This document shows positions 42,793 through 52,636 of a stretch of DNA of 64,000 nucleotides, in pieces. The translations under genes and the position numbers were made by a program. How positions within the stretch are numbered: the first letter of the stretch is position 1; each line of letters begins with the position of its first letter. Source of the stretch: Candidatus Dechloromonas phosphorivorans (GTDB lineage: Bacteria; Pseudomonadota; Gammaproteobacteria; Burkholderiales; Rhodocyclaceae); contig JADKBR010000017.1 in assembly GCA_016714975.1 (NCBI GenBank), positions 124,001 to 188,000 of the forward strand, written 5' to 3'. Below the pieces are notes generated by a model. The model saw nothing but the letters and a program-made list of their open reading frames with translations. It did not search any database and was not told the origin of the DNA.

Positions 42793-45381
42793 GTGCTTGA
42801 AGCCTATCGCGCCCACGTCGCAGAACGTGCTGCCCTCGGTATCCCCCCGCTGCCGCTGTCCAAGCAACAGACCAGCGAACTGGTTGCCCTGCTGAAGGAC
42901 CCGCCCGCTGGCGAGGAATCATCACTGGTCGAACTGCTCTCCTTTCGCGTACCGGCCGGTGTCGATGACGCCGCCAAGGTCAAGGCCGAGTTCCTGGCCA
43001 AGGTCGCCAAGGGCGAAGAATCCTGCGCTCGGGTTACCAGGGAAATGGCCACCGAACTGCTCGGCACCATGCTCGGCGGTTACAACGTCAAGCCGCTGAT
43101 CGACCTGCTGACCGATCCGACCGTCGGCGCCGTGGCAGCGCGGGGCCTGAAGCGGACCCTGCTGGTCTTCGACTTCTTTCACGATGTCGCCGAACTGGCG
43201 AAAGCCGGCAATGCCAATGCCCAGAACGTGATGCAGTCCTGGGCCGACGGCGAGTGGTTCACTTCGCGTCCTGAAGTTCCCTCTTTCCAGACGCTGACCG
43301 TCTTCAAGGTCACCGGCGAAACCAACACCGACGACCTGTCGCCGGCGCCGGATGCCTGGTCGCGTCCGGATATCCCGCTGCACGCGCTGGCCATGCTCAA
43401 GAACCCGCGTCCGGGGATCGAGCCCGACGAGCCGGGCGCCCGTGGTCCTCTCAAGCAGCTCGATGCGCTGGCTGCCAAGGGGCACCTGATCGCCTACGTC
43501 GGCGACGTGGTCGGTACCGGCTCCTCGCGCAAGTCCGCCACCAACTCGGTGCTGTGGTTCACCGGCGAGGACATCCCCTTCGTCCCGAACAAGCGTTTCG
43601 GCGGCGTCTGCCTCGGCTCCAAGATCGCGCCAATCTTCTTCAACACGATGGAAGATGCCGGCGCGCTGCCGATTGAAATCGACGCCAGCCAGATGGACAT
43701 GGGCGACGAGATCGACCTGAAGGTTGACCACGTCACCGGCAAGGTCACTGCTGTCAAGAACGGTGACGTGATCGCCGAATCCCAGCTCAAGACCCTGGTC
43801 ATCCTCGACGAAGTCCGTGCCGGTGGCCGCATCCCGTTGATCGTCGGTCGCGGCCTGACCACCAAGGCGCGTGAGTTCCTCGGTCTGCCGCAAAGCCTGC
43901 TGTTCCGTCTGCCGCAAAACCCGGCCGACGACGGCAAGGCTTACTCGCTGGCCCAGAAGATGGTTGGCCGGGCCTGCGGCGTCGCCGGCATCCTGCCGGG
44001 CACCTACTGCGAGCCCAAGATGACCACCGTCGGTTCGCAAGACACCACCGGCCCGATGACCCGCGACGAACTGAAGGATCTGGCCTGCCTCGGCTTCTCC
44101 GCCGATCTGGTCATGCAGTCCTTCTGCCACACCGCCGCCTATCCGAAGCTGGTCGACGTCAAGACGCACCGCGAACTGCCGTCCTTCATCTCCACCCGTG
44201 GCGGCGTTTCCCTGCGTCCGGGCGACGGCGTCATCCACTCCTGGCTGAACCGCCTGCTGCTGCCGGATACCGTCGGTACCGGCGGTGACTCGCACACCCG
44301 TTTCCCGATCGGCATCTCCTTCCCGGCCGGTTCCGGTCTGGTCGCCTTCGCCGCCGCCACCGGCGTCATGCCGCTCGACATGCCGGAATCCGTGCTGGTC
44401 CGCTTCAAGGGCGAGATGCAACCGGGCATCACCCTGCGTGACCTGGTCAACGCCATTCCGCTCTACGCCATCAAGGCCGGCCTGCTGACCGTCGAGAAGA
44501 AGGGCAAGATCAACGTCTTCTCCGGCCGCATCCTGGAAATCGAAGGTCTGCCCGATCTCAAGGTCGAACAGGCATTCGAGCTCTCCGACGCCGCCGCCGA
44601 GCGTTCCGCTGCCGCCTGCTCGGTGCGCCTGAACAAGGCGCCGATCGTCGAGTACATGCGTTCGAACATCACGCTGATGAAGTGGATGATCGCCGAAGGC
44701 TACCAGGATGCCCGCACCCTGAAGCGCCGCATCAATGCCATGGAAGACTGGATCGCCAACGGCGTGCTGCTGCAGCCGGATGCGGATGCTCAATACGCGT
44801 CCGTGATCGAAATCGATCTGGCCGAAATCACCGAGCCGATCCTCGCCTGCCCGAACGACCCGGACGACGTCAAGGTCCTGTCCGAAGTCGCCGGCGCCAA
44901 GATCGACGAAGTCTTCATCGGCTCCTGCATGACCAACATCGGCCACTTCCGCGCCGCCGCCAAGGTTCTCGAAGGCAAGTCCGACATCCCGACCCGTCTG
45001 TGGATCGCGCCGCCGACCAAGATGGATGCGCTGATCCTGACCGAAGAAGGCTACTACGGCGTCCTCGGCAAGTCCGGCGCGCGCATGGAAATGCCGGGCT
45101 GCTCGCTGTGCATGGGCAACCAGGCACAGATCCGCAAGGGCTCCACCGCGATCTCCACCTCCACCCGCAACTTCCCGAACCGCCTCGGCATCGACACCCA
45201 GGTGTACCTCGGTTCCGCCGAACTGGCCGCCATGTGCGCGCTGGCCGGCCGCATCGTGACGGTGGCGGAATACATGGAGCAGATCAAGCTGGTCAATGCC
45301 AAGGCGGCTGAAGTTTATCGCTACATGAACTTCGACCAGATTCCGGCGTTCGTCGAAGTCGCCGAAACGGTCGAAGCCTGA
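42793..45381 (+). CDS. acnB: Aconitate hydratase B
   Basis: 862 residues, full length. Bifunctional citrate/isocitrate (and 2-methylisocitrate) hydratase of the TCA cycle. N-terminal HEAT-like domain (MLEAYRAHVAERAALGIPPLPL), the swivel domain (GETNTDDLSPAPDAWSRPDIPLHALAML, GTGSSRKSATNSVLWFTG) and the [4Fe-4S] cysteines in FIGSCMTNIGHFRAA and PGCSLCMGNQ. The ribosome binding site GAAAGGAAG is 6 bases from a GTG start. Its last 63 bases are repeated at 58803 and 62533. A terminator follows. Confidence 0.97.
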   Translation: MLEAYRAHVAERAALGIPPLPLSKQQTSELVALLKDPPAGEESSLVELLSFRVPAGVDDAAKVKAEFLAKVAKGEESCARVTREMATELLGTMLGGYNVKPLIDLLTDPTVGAVAARGLKRTLLVFDFFHDVAELAKAGNANAQNVMQSWADGEWFTSRPEVPSFQTLTVFKVTGETNTDDLSPAPDAWSRPDIPLHALAMLKNPRPGIEPDEPGARGPLKQLDALAAKGHLIAYVGDVVGTGSSRKSATNSVLWFTGEDIPFVPNKRFGGVCLGSKIAPIFFNTMEDAGALPIEIDASQMDMGDEIDLKVDHVTGKVTAVKNGDVIAESQLKTLVILDEVRAGGRIPLIVGRGLTTKAREFLGLPQSLLFRLPQNPADDGKAYSLAQKMVGRACGVAGILPGTYCEPKMTTVGSQDTTGPMTRDELKDLACLGFSADLVMQSFCHTAAYPKLVDVKTHRELPSFISTRGGVSLRPGDGVIHSWLNRLLLPDTVGTGGDSHTRFPIGISFPAGSGLVAFAAATGVMPLDMPESVLVRFKGEMQPGITLRDLVNAIPLYAIKAGLLTVEKKGKINVFSGRILEIEGLPDLKVEQAFELSDAAAERSAAACSVRLNKAPIVEYMRSNITLMKWMIAEGYQDARTLKRRINAMEDWIANGVLLQPDADAQYASVIEIDLAEITEPILACPNDPDDVKVLSEVAGAKIDEVFIGSCMTNIGHFRAAAKVLEGKSDIPTRLWIAPPTKMDALILTEEGYYGVLGKSGARMEMPGCSLCMGNQAQIRKGSTAISTSTRNFPNRLGIDTQVYLGSAELAAMCALAGRIVTVAEYMEQIKLVNAKAAEVYRYMNFDQIPAFVEVAETVEA
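45319..45381 (+). repeat. acnB 3' end, native copy of a 63-nt attachment-like repeat
   Basis: Encodes RYMNFDQIPAFVEVAETVEA plus stop. The same 21 codons, with synonymous and a few amino-acid changes, recur at 58803-58865 and 62533-62595. The shared core is about 25 bases (CGCTACATGAACTTCG plus CAGATTCC). Confidence 0.75.
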
Positions 45382-45420
45382 GCCGAAGAATTCGACGCTT
45401 TCCAGGCGTCGACCGCAACA

Positions 45421-45456
45421 AGCCTCTGCCCGGGAAACCGGCAGAGGCTTTTTTTG
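45421..45456 (+). terminator. Rho-independent terminator of acnB
   Basis: Stem AGCCTCTGCC (45421-45430) / GGCAGAGGCT (45440-45449) with loop CGGGAAACC, followed by seven T. A closely similar stem-loop lies at 63769-63802. Confidence 0.92.
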
Positions 45457-45571
45457 CGGGATCAGCAGGCACCATGCGCGAGGCACACCAGCGCCAGTGG
45501 CTCGCTACACCACAATTTGCACAAACAACTGTGCATCTATACAGCTATTCATCCCGATCCCACCGATCAGG

Positions 45572-46256
45572 ATGCCCATGCCTGCCGAAGCCGTCGCGTG
45601 TGCCACTTCGCGCATCGCCACCTATCGTCGTCGCCAGTCTGAACGCACCATGCTCTACCGCACCGTGCAGTCTCACCTGGCTACCTGGCTCGAACTGGCG
45701 CAGGATGAATCGGGCCGTTCGACACCAAGCCACGTCGAGCGGGAATTCCACCGTTACCTCGAATGCGGCATCTTGGCCCACGGTTTCGCCCGTGCCCGCT
45801 GCGCCGGCTGCGGGCACGATTTTCTGGTCGCCTTTTCCTGTAAGGGGCGCGGCGTCTGCCCTTCGTGTAATACCCGCCGCATGGTCGAGACTGCCGCCGA
45901 CCTTGCCGACCACGTCATCCCGCACCTGCCGGTTCGGCAATGGGTACTCTCGGTGCCCAAGCGGCTGCGCCACTTTCTGAAGGCCGACCCCGCCATCCAG
46001 AATCTGGCCCTGCACATTTTGCTCTCGGCGGTGGAGCAGGGATTACGGGCTGCTCCTCCGCCGCGTCGGCATCGGCATCGCTACTACGGGGTGCTGGCGC
46101 CGAATGCGCCGCTACGGACTGTAGTGACGGCCCTGGCGGTGGAGAAGGTTGAGGCGACCCCGCCGACCGCGATGACCAAAGCGGTGCCGGCAACCGAACC
46201 GGGCGCAACCGATGAGCGAGCCCATCGCAAGGCCACGCGTTACGCCTGGGCACCAG
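45572..46256 (+). pseudogene. IS91-like transposase, internally deleted copy
   Basis: N-terminal part MPMPAEAVACATSRIATYRRRQSERTMLYRTVQSHLATWLEL, with zinc-binding ARCAGCGHDFLVAFSCKGRGVCPSCNTRRM, runs to NLALHILLSAVEQGLRA. It then jumps to PPPRRHRHRYYGVLAPNAPLR, which in the copy at 50.3-51.4 kb lies about 160 codons further on. It ends at ATRYAW where a porin fragment begins. The deletion removes the catalytic HUH/Tyr region. Confidence 0.82.
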
Positions 46257-46450
46257 TTGCAGACGAACACCGAGAACGGTGGCATGCTCGGCGTCGGCGC
46301 CCCCGCCGGGATGGCGAATCCACTGCGCGACCGGCTGCACCGCAAAATATCGCGAGATGGCTGCACGCCAGGTAATCTCGACGACATTTTCGCTGCCCGC
46401 TGTCGCGCTTCCGTCGGCAGCCTGTGTCGACCGGTAGCCGGAGGACGTCC
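46256..46450 (-). pseudogene. C-terminal fragment of an OprB-type porin
   Basis: Minus-strand frame ENVVEITWRAAISRYFAVQPVAQWIRHPGGGADAEHATVLGVRLQLVP. This is the final beta-hairpins of an OprB-like carbohydrate-selective porin (ELTWRA, QPxxQWIxHPGG). The rest of the gene is absent; it is sandwiched between IS91-like pieces. Confidence 0.6.
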
Positions 46451-46950
46451 CGCCAAAGGATAGGAAATTCAACGCCCCGAAGGTAAGCATCGCCGCGCTT
46501 TTCGCTCCATGTCAACGAGAAAAGCGGGAAAATTCACCCGGAAATCGCACTCGCCCAGGCGGAACCATCACCTGAAAGCTCAAGGCCGGCCGAATTCGGC
46601 CGGCCTTGAGCTTTCAGCTACGAGCCATCCCGCGACAAGCCTCAACCCTTGTCTTCTCCGCCCCTACCAAGCGACGCGCTGATCGAATTCGTAGTCCGGT
46701 GCCGGTTGGGCCTGCGGGTCGGTTGCCCGTTCGACCTGTTCGGTCGCCGGCAACACCCACAGCGGCGGACCGCGCCGGGGCCAGACGCGGAGCCGAGGTC
46801 GGCTCGCCCAAGTGGCCAAGAATCTCGCGAATCACCGGACCTTCGTTGACGGCGTGGCCTTGGGCCATGAAGGCAATGATCCGCAGGTCACCGCCGCACT
46901 TCGGGCAGACCAGAGGGAGCACTTCATAGATGCGCGCCAGTAGTAGTACT
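46451..46950 (-). pseudogene. IS91-like transposase C-terminal fragment and 3' flank, inverted
   Basis: Minus strand: LIVLLLARIYEVLPLVCPKCGGDLRIIAFMAQGHAVNEGPVIREILGHLGEPTSAPRLAPAR matches the end of the transposase at 51.1-51.3 kb. A frameshift lies near its end: the true tail PDYEFDQRVAW is readable in another frame. The 3' flank (to about 46463) also matches 51430-51570. A 46-bp palindrome is inserted in that flank. Confidence 0.8.
46572..46617. repeat. 46-bp perfect palindrome
   Basis: Arms CTGAAAGCTCAAGGCCGGCC-GAA and its exact complement, centre GAATTC, no mismatch. It interrupts sequence that is contiguous in the homologous IS91 flank at about 51450 (GGGATGGCAGGTGATGG). It could be a transcription terminator hairpin, a palindromic mobile repeat or a cloning-like joint. 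Confidence 0.9.
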
Positions 46951-47042
46951 ATGAGTTTGCGCAAGGCGTGGACACTTGCGATTGCAGGTATCTCGCCCGA
47001 ATACCAAGTTCTTTCCTGACCAACAATGGAGTGGAGCAAAAC

Positions 47043-47930
47043 ATGAAAAAATCAACCGTATCCCTCGCGCTGCTTGGCGCCGCGCTCGCCGTCGGCAGCG
47101 CGTTCGCCAACGCCGCCGCTCCCGACTGGAGCAAAGTGCCGAAGCGCCAGATCGAAGTGTTCGCGCCCGGCGTAACGCCGATCGAATGGATGATGAACAA
47201 GTCCGACCACAGCGGCCGCATCAGCAAGGGCGAGAGCTGCGCCGGCTGCCATGAAGAAAAGGGCGCGCTCAACTTCAACTTCAAGCGTATGGCCAGCAAG
47301 GAACTGGAGCCGGTCGGCGCGCCGAAGACGATCAAGTTCCCAGTCACCACACAAGCCGCCTACGACAAGGAAAACCTCTACATTCGTCTGACCTTCAAGG
47401 CGCCGACCGATGCGCCGGCCGGGGCCGACAAGGAAGAAAAGGCGCCCTTCCATGAGGTCAAGGCGGCAATCATGCTGGCCGGTCCGAAGGTCGAGATGGG
47501 CGAGCAGATCGGTTGCTGGGCGACCTGCCACAAGGATGTGCGCTCGATGCCGGGCGCCGACCCGAAGAAGAAGAAATACATCAAGGACGCCAACGTGGCG
47601 GGCGGCAACTACATGGACTACTTCCAGTGGAAGAGTGGCGATGCCGGCGGCGGAGCCACCCAGCTCGACGGCCATGTCGCTGCCGAGCGCATCAACAAGG
47701 GCGGCCAGGCGCTGGTCTCGGCCGAAGGCGAATGCAAGGCCGGCCTGTGCATGGTGACCTTCACGCGCAAACTGTCCGGTGGTGAGGGCGATCTGGCGCT
47801 GGCCGAGGGCCAGAAGGTTCCGTTCGGCATCGCCATCCACGCCGACAAGACGATCCATCGCTTCCACCACGTCTCGCTCGCCTACACGCTTGGTCTGGGG
47901 GTGGATGCCGACATCAAGGCGAGCAAATAG
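47043..47930 (+). CDS. Periplasmic c-type cytochrome with ethylbenzene-dehydrogenase-type heme domain
   Basis: 295 residues. Signal peptide MKKSTVSLALLGAALAVGSAFANA. One canonical heme motif ESCAGCHEEKG at about residue 66 and one CX3CH motif GCWATCHKD at about residue 158. The C-terminal beta-sandwich part (YDKENLYIRLTFKAP, VPFGIAIHADKTIHRFHHVSLAYTLGLG) fits the EB_dh domain of DMSO-reductase type II gamma subunits and related cytochromes. Likely a periplasmic electron carrier. GGAGTGGAGC precedes the ATG. No partner oxidoreductase is adjacent. Confidence 0.82.
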   Translation: MKKSTVSLALLGAALAVGSAFANAAAPDWSKVPKRQIEVFAPGVTPIEWMMNKSDHSGRISKGESCAGCHEEKGALNFNFKRMASKELEPVGAPKTIKFPVTTQAAYDKENLYIRLTFKAPTDAPAGADKEEKAPFHEVKAAIMLAGPKVEMGEQIGCWATCHKDVRSMPGADPKKKKYIKDANVAGGNYMDYFQWKSGDAGGGATQLDGHVAAERINKGGQALVSAEGECKAGLCMVTFTRKLSGGEGDLALAEGQKVPFGIAIHADKTIHRFHHVSLAYTLGLGVDADIKASK

Positions 47931-47962
47931 GGGCGTCTCGGTCGGCCCGGCAGCCGGCCGCG

Positions 47963-49175
47963 TTAGCCGCCAACGGATTGGGTGGCCATCTGCATTGCAT
48001 AGTATTTCAGACTTAAAGCGGCGGGCGACAGATGGCCGAGTCGTGCCTGCTTTCGAATCCGGTTGTCCCCCAAGGGGACTTCCTTCGGTGCGTAGAGGAT
48101 TTCGACGTACTCCGTGATCTCGCATCTGGCCTGTTCCCGGGTAACGAAACGGCGGTGATGTATCAGTTCGGTCTTCAGGGAACCCCGGCAGCTTTCCATG
48201 GGGAGTGTCCCAGCAGTTACTCTTGCGACTCATTGAGACCTGCATGCCGAATTGCCGGAGCAACTTCTGATAGGCCTGCGCGCAGTATTGGCTGCCGCGA
48301 TCTGAGTGGTGGATCAGCCCTTTCCCAGGCCGCTTCGCAGCGACGGCCCGGAAGAGTGCCTGCATCACCAGGTTCTGTGTCATGCGCGCATCCAGAGCGT
48401 AGCCCACCAATTCGCCGTTGAAGAGACCCTTGATGCCGGCAAGATAGAGCCAGCCCTCATCGGTGGCGATATAGGTAATGTCCGTCACCCAGGCCTTGTT
48501 CGGTGCCGCCACAGCAAACTGCCGATCCAGCAGGTTCGGCGCGACCGGCAGGGCGTGATTCGAATCCGTGGTCGCCTTGAATTTCCGTTTCTGCTTGCAG
48601 CGCAGGCCGAGCTTCTTGCGAATTCGTCTGATTCGGTGAATGCCTACCTGGATGCCGTTGTCGGCCAGGTCGGCCTGCAGGCGGTCCGGGCCATAAGTCT
48701 GACGGGTGCGTTCGTGTGCGGCCTTGATCTCGACTTCGATCCGGGCATTCTCCCGGGCGCGTGGTGAGAGCGGTCGATTGTGCCAGGCGTGATAGCCGCT
48801 TTCTGATACGCCCAGTGCGCGGCACATGGCTGCTACGGGATACTGGTGTCGCAATTCCTCTATCCGGCCGTATTTCACCGCGACTCCTTCGCGAAATACG
48901 CCGCACATTTTTTTGGCAGGTCGCGCTCCAGTTTCACTTCAGCCAGTTCCTTGCGTGTGCGCGCCGGTTCAAGTTCCAGTTCGCTGGCCAGTCGCTGCCC
49001 TTTGCCGACCTCGGCCAGTTTGCCCGCACGTGCTGCTCGCACCCAGTTGCTCAGGCTGCTCTTCGGCACTGACAGCCGCTTCGCCGCCTGATCAATTGAT
49101 AGCCCTTCTGCTTCCACTACCTTGACCGCCTCCGCCCGAAATTCCGGCGTGTAGATCCCCTTCGGTATCCGGGCG
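47963..49175 (-). pseudogene. IS3-family element, orfA and orfB, degenerate
   Basis: OrfA (about 48875-49170): IPKGIYTPEFRAEAVKVVEAEGLSIDQAAKRLSVPKSSLSNWVRAARAGKL. OrfB from 48908: YPVAAMCRALGVSESGYHAWHNRPLSPRARENARIEV, NKAWVTDITYIATDEGWLYLAGI, GLIHHSDRGSQYCAQAYQKLL and SMSRKSNCWD. One base is lost near 48198. The frame then resumes SCRGSLKTELIHHRRFVTREQARCEITEYVEILY and, after a 27-base insert, NRIRKQARLGHLSPAA. The orfA start is cut by the IS30 element. D, D and E region are present, but the frameshift should inactivate it. Confidence 0.87.
48065..48091 (-). repeat. 27-nt in-frame insert, copy C (in IS3 orfB)
   Basis: Adds APKEVPLGD between EYVEILY and NRIRKQARLG. IS3 OrfB proteins normally have a continuous YxxxxYNRxRxHxxLGY-type motif here. 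The DNA starts GCACCGAAGGAAGTCCCCTT (one base different from copy D) and follows a TAC codon. Confidence 0.88.
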
Positions 49176-49177
49176 GA

Positions 49178-50296
49178 TTCAAATCTGAAGTGCAACACTT
49201 TCCGAGAGGTAATGTGTTGCGATGGGAACGAACTACAAACACCTGAGTTGTGAAGAACGCACGATGATCCAGTTGAGTCTTGAGCAGGGCTGCACGCTGC
49301 GGGCAATTGCCCGCAGCGTGCAGCGCGCGCCGAGTTCGATCAGTCGTGAATTGAACCGCAACGGTTGGAGCAATCCGGCGATGGCGCCGAAGAGGCGGGG
49401 ACGCCCACGGGTGGCGGGCGGCTATCGCGCGCCGCAGGCACAACACCGCGCCGACGTCCTGACGAGTACGCCAAGATGCCCTTCGCGCCTCGCGTTCGAT
49501 GGTCCGCTGTGGGGGCATGTCGAACGCCTGCTTCGGGAACACCATTCGCCCGAACAGATCACGGGCATACTGCAAAGGATGCACCCGGACCAGCCCACGC
49601 TTCAGGCCAGCCACGAGACCATCTACACCGCGCTCTATGCCATGCCGCGCGGCGCTTTGCGCAGTGAGTTGATTGCCTGCCTGCGTCAAGCCCGCAAGAG
49701 TCGTCGCCCGCGTGCCCGGGGTGAAGATCGCCGGGGCACGATCCCCGACATGGTCAGCATTCACCAGCGCCCACCCGAGATCGACGAACGCATCATTCCA
49801 GGCCACTGGGAGGGCGACCTGATCAAGGGGGCTCGTAATGCATCGTCGATCGGCACCTTGGTCGAACGGACGACGCTCTTCGTTACGCTCGTCAAGATGG
49901 AGGACGCCACAGCCGACACAGCGGCGACCGCCTTCGGCACGGTCCTGAATCGGATTGATGCGCAAAAACGGCTCTCTCTGACCTACGACCAAGGGCGCGA
50001 GATGACTCAGCATGCTCGACTGACCGAGACCACGGGCGTCGCGGTCTACTTCGCCGATCCGCATAGCCCTTGGCAGCGCGGTATCAACGAGAACACCAAT
50101 GGCTTGCTCCGCCAGTATTTCCCCAAGGGCTCCGACCTTTCCGGTTTCTCTCAAGCCGAACTCGATGCCGTTGCCTGGCAACTCAACACTCGGCCACGAA
50201 AGAGCCTCAACTTTCGATGCCCCATTGAAATGTTCATGCCAGAGTCGTTCGACTTCTTCGAACATCATCATCTACTTGTTGCACTTGGAACTTGAA
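49178..50296 (+). mobile_element. IS30-family insertion sequence, complete
   Basis: Ends are imperfect inverted repeats (left TTCAAATCTGAAGTGCAACA, right, reversed, TTTCAAGTTCCAAGTGCAAC). Contains one intact transposase. It separates the IS3 element from an IS91-like transposase fragment. Confidence 0.83.
49222..50295 (+). CDS. IS30-family transposase
   Basis: 357 residues, intact. N-terminal HTH (YKHLSCEERTMIQLSLEQGCTLRAIARSVQRAPSSISRELNRN), then the DDE domain: IPGHWEGDLIKGARNASSIGTLVERTT, LTYDQGREMTQH, and YFADPHSPWQRGINENTNGLLRQYFPKG with the final Glu. C-terminal LNTRPRKSLNFRCPIEMF is conserved. Confidence 0.95.
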   Translation: MGTNYKHLSCEERTMIQLSLEQGCTLRAIARSVQRAPSSISRELNRNGWSNPAMAPKRRGRPRVAGGYRAPQAQHRADVLTSTPRCPSRLAFDGPLWGHVERLLREHHSPEQITGILQRMHPDQPTLQASHETIYTALYAMPRGALRSELIACLRQARKSRRPRARGEDRRGTIPDMVSIHQRPPEIDERIIPGHWEGDLIKGARNASSIGTLVERTTLFVTLVKMEDATADTAATAFGTVLNRIDAQKRLSLTYDQGREMTQHARLTETTGVAVYFADPHSPWQRGINENTNGLLRQYFPKGSDLSGFSQAELDAVAWQLNTRPRKSLNFRCPIEMFMPESFDFFEHHHLLVALGT

Positions 50297-51412
50297 ACCG
50301 CCCTTCCTGCAGGCCGACCCCGCCATCCAGAATCTCGCCCTGCACATCTTTCTCTCGGCGGTGGAGCAGGGATTACGGGCTGCCTGCCCAGGGGCTCAAG
50401 GCAGCACGGCGCGCATCGGCGCCGTCGCCTTCATCCACCGCTTTGGCGCCCTGCTCAATCCGCATGTGCATTTTCACTGCGTGGTGGTCGACGGTGTATT
50501 TGAGCCGGCACGGGGGGGCAATTGCCGGTGCGCTTTCACGAAATGCCGGCGCTCGATGCGCAACAACTGGCCGACATCCAGCGCAACATCCGCCGCCGAC
50601 TGCTGCGCGCACTCAAGCGGCGCGGTCTGCTCGAACCGGAGGTCGCCGAGGAAATGGACGCCTGGGATCACGGCGGTGGTTTCAGCCTTGATGCCGGCGT
50701 GCGCATCGAGGCCAACGACCGATCCGGTCTGGAACGCTTGTTGCGTTACTGCGCTCGTCCGGCCTTCGCGCTCGAACGGTTACGCCAGATCGACCCCGAG
50801 CATCTGGTCTACGAGAGCATCAAGCCCGGCCCCGGCGGCAGTGTCAGCCTGCTCCTGACGCCGCTCGAACTGATCGACCGACTGGCCACCCTGATTCCTC
50901 CGCCGCGTCGGCATCGGCATCGCTACTACGGGGTGCTGGCGCCGAATGCGCCGCTGCGGGCCGCGGTGACGGCGCTGGCAGGGGCGAAAGACGTGGCGCC
51001 CCTGCCGAGCGCGATGACCGAAGCGGTGTCGGCACCCGAACCGGGCACGACCGTCCCGAACGCGCCAGATGAAGTGGCAGACGAGCCAACCTGCCGCAAG
51101 GCCGCGCGTTACGTCTGGGCGCTGCTGCTGGCGCGCATCTACGAGGTGCTGCCGCTCGCCTGCCCGAAGTGCGGTGGCGACATGCGGATCATCGCCTTCA
51201 TGGCCCAAGGCCACGCCGTCAACGAAGGTCCGGTGATTCGCGAGATTCTCGGCCACCTGGGCGAGCCGACCTCGGCTCCGCGTCTGGCCCCGGCGCGCGG
51301 TCCGCCGCTATGGGAGCTGCCGGTGGCCGGACAGGCTGCGCCAGAGCCGGAAGCTGATCCGCTGGCCCAACCAGCGCCAGACTACGATTTCGACCAGCGC
51401 GTCGCCTGGTAG
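50296..51412 (+). pseudogene. IS91-like transposase, 5'-truncated and frameshifted
   Basis: Begins at FLQADPAIQNLALHIFLSAVEQGLRA right after IS30. Contains the catalytic HUH region FIHRFGALLNPHVHFHCVVVDGVF. A run of seven G near 50514-50520 shifts the frame, after which FHEMPALDAQQLADIQRNIRRRLLRALKRRGLLEPE runs to the end DYDFDQRVAW. It is the longest copy of this element; shorter pieces are at 11.1, 45.6 and 46.5-46.9 kb. Confidence 0.87.
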
Positions 51413-51599
51413 GGGCGGAGAAGACAAGGCTTGAGGCTTGTCGCGGGATGGCAGGTGATGGTTCCGCCTGGGCGAGTGCGATTTCCGGGGGAATTTTCCC
51501 GTTTTTCTCGTTTGACATGGAGCGAAAAGCGCGGCGATGCTTACCTTCGGGGCGTTGAATTTCCTATCCTTCACCGACGATTTTCCCGGAGATTGTGAT

Positions 51600-52215
<616 letters not shown>

Positions 52216-52232
52216 GGGTGACGGCTACCAAC

Positions 52233-52260
52233 CACGCGCCGATTTACAGAAAAGAAGTTG
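52233..52260. repeat. 28-nt dispersed repeat, copy 1
   Basis: Identical over 28 bases to 58705-58732 (CGCGCCGATTTACAGAAAAG then AAGTTGCA). At 58.7 kb it lies just beyond an IS256 transposase, so it may be the right terminal repeat of that IS256; this copy would then be an orphan end. Confidence 0.7.
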
Positions 52261-52341
52261 CACTGCCTGCTCGGCCATGCCGATGTGGCAACGACCCTGA
52301 CCACGCCGGGAAGCATGCGCAATCGCCACCTTGATGCGTCC

Positions 52342-52380
52342 AATTGACAACACGTACGACATGGCGTACGATTTTTTCGC
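52342..52380 (+). promoter_or_regulatory. Candidate promoter/operator of the yefM-yoeB pair
   Basis: TTGACA-like -35 at 52345-52350, followed by two CGTACGA motifs (ACGTACGACATGGCGTACGA) in the spacer and -10 region. Paired palindromic hexamers of this kind are the usual YefM-YoeB operator layout. Confidence 0.5.
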
Positions 52381-52393
52381 AAAGGAAATCACC

Positions 52394-52636
52394 ATGACGA
52401 CAATCACCGCCAGCGAAGCACGGGCCAGCCTCTACCGCCTGATCGATGAAACAACGCTAAATCACCAGCCTGTTCTGATCACCGGAAAGCGGCACAATGC
52501 CGTGCTCGTATCCGCCGATGATTGGGCAGCGATTCAGGAAACCATGTATCTCCTGTCTGTTCCTGGCATGCGAGAGTCGATTCGTGAAGGCCTGGCGACT
52601 TCGCCAGACGAGTGCAGCAAGGAACTGGCCTGGTGA
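52394..52636 (+). CDS. yefM: YefM/Phd-family antitoxin
   Basis: 80 residues from MTTITASEARASLYRLIDETTLNHQPVLITGKRHNAVLVSADDWAAIQETMYLLS. The N-terminal domain is a Phd/YefM dimerisation and DNA-binding fold; the C-terminus (SIREGLATSPDECSKELAW) is the toxin-neutralising tail. AAAGGAA precedes the ATG. Overlaps yoeB by 4 bases (GTGA). Confidence 0.92.
   Translation: MTTITASEARASLYRLIDETTLNHQPVLITGKRHNAVLVSADDWAAIQETMYLLSVPGMRESIREGLATSPDECSKELAW

Noticed and set aside
42922..45486. 854-codon open frame antisense to acnB
   Set aside because: Composition shadow of the high-GC acnB frame; no family resemblance and no start context, while acnB is unmistakable.
47052..47940. C-terminal continuation of the long minus-strand frame opposite to the cytochrome
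   Set aside because: Only the 47.96-48.91 kb part is an IS3 orfB; the rest is a read-through shadow antisense to the cytochrome gene.
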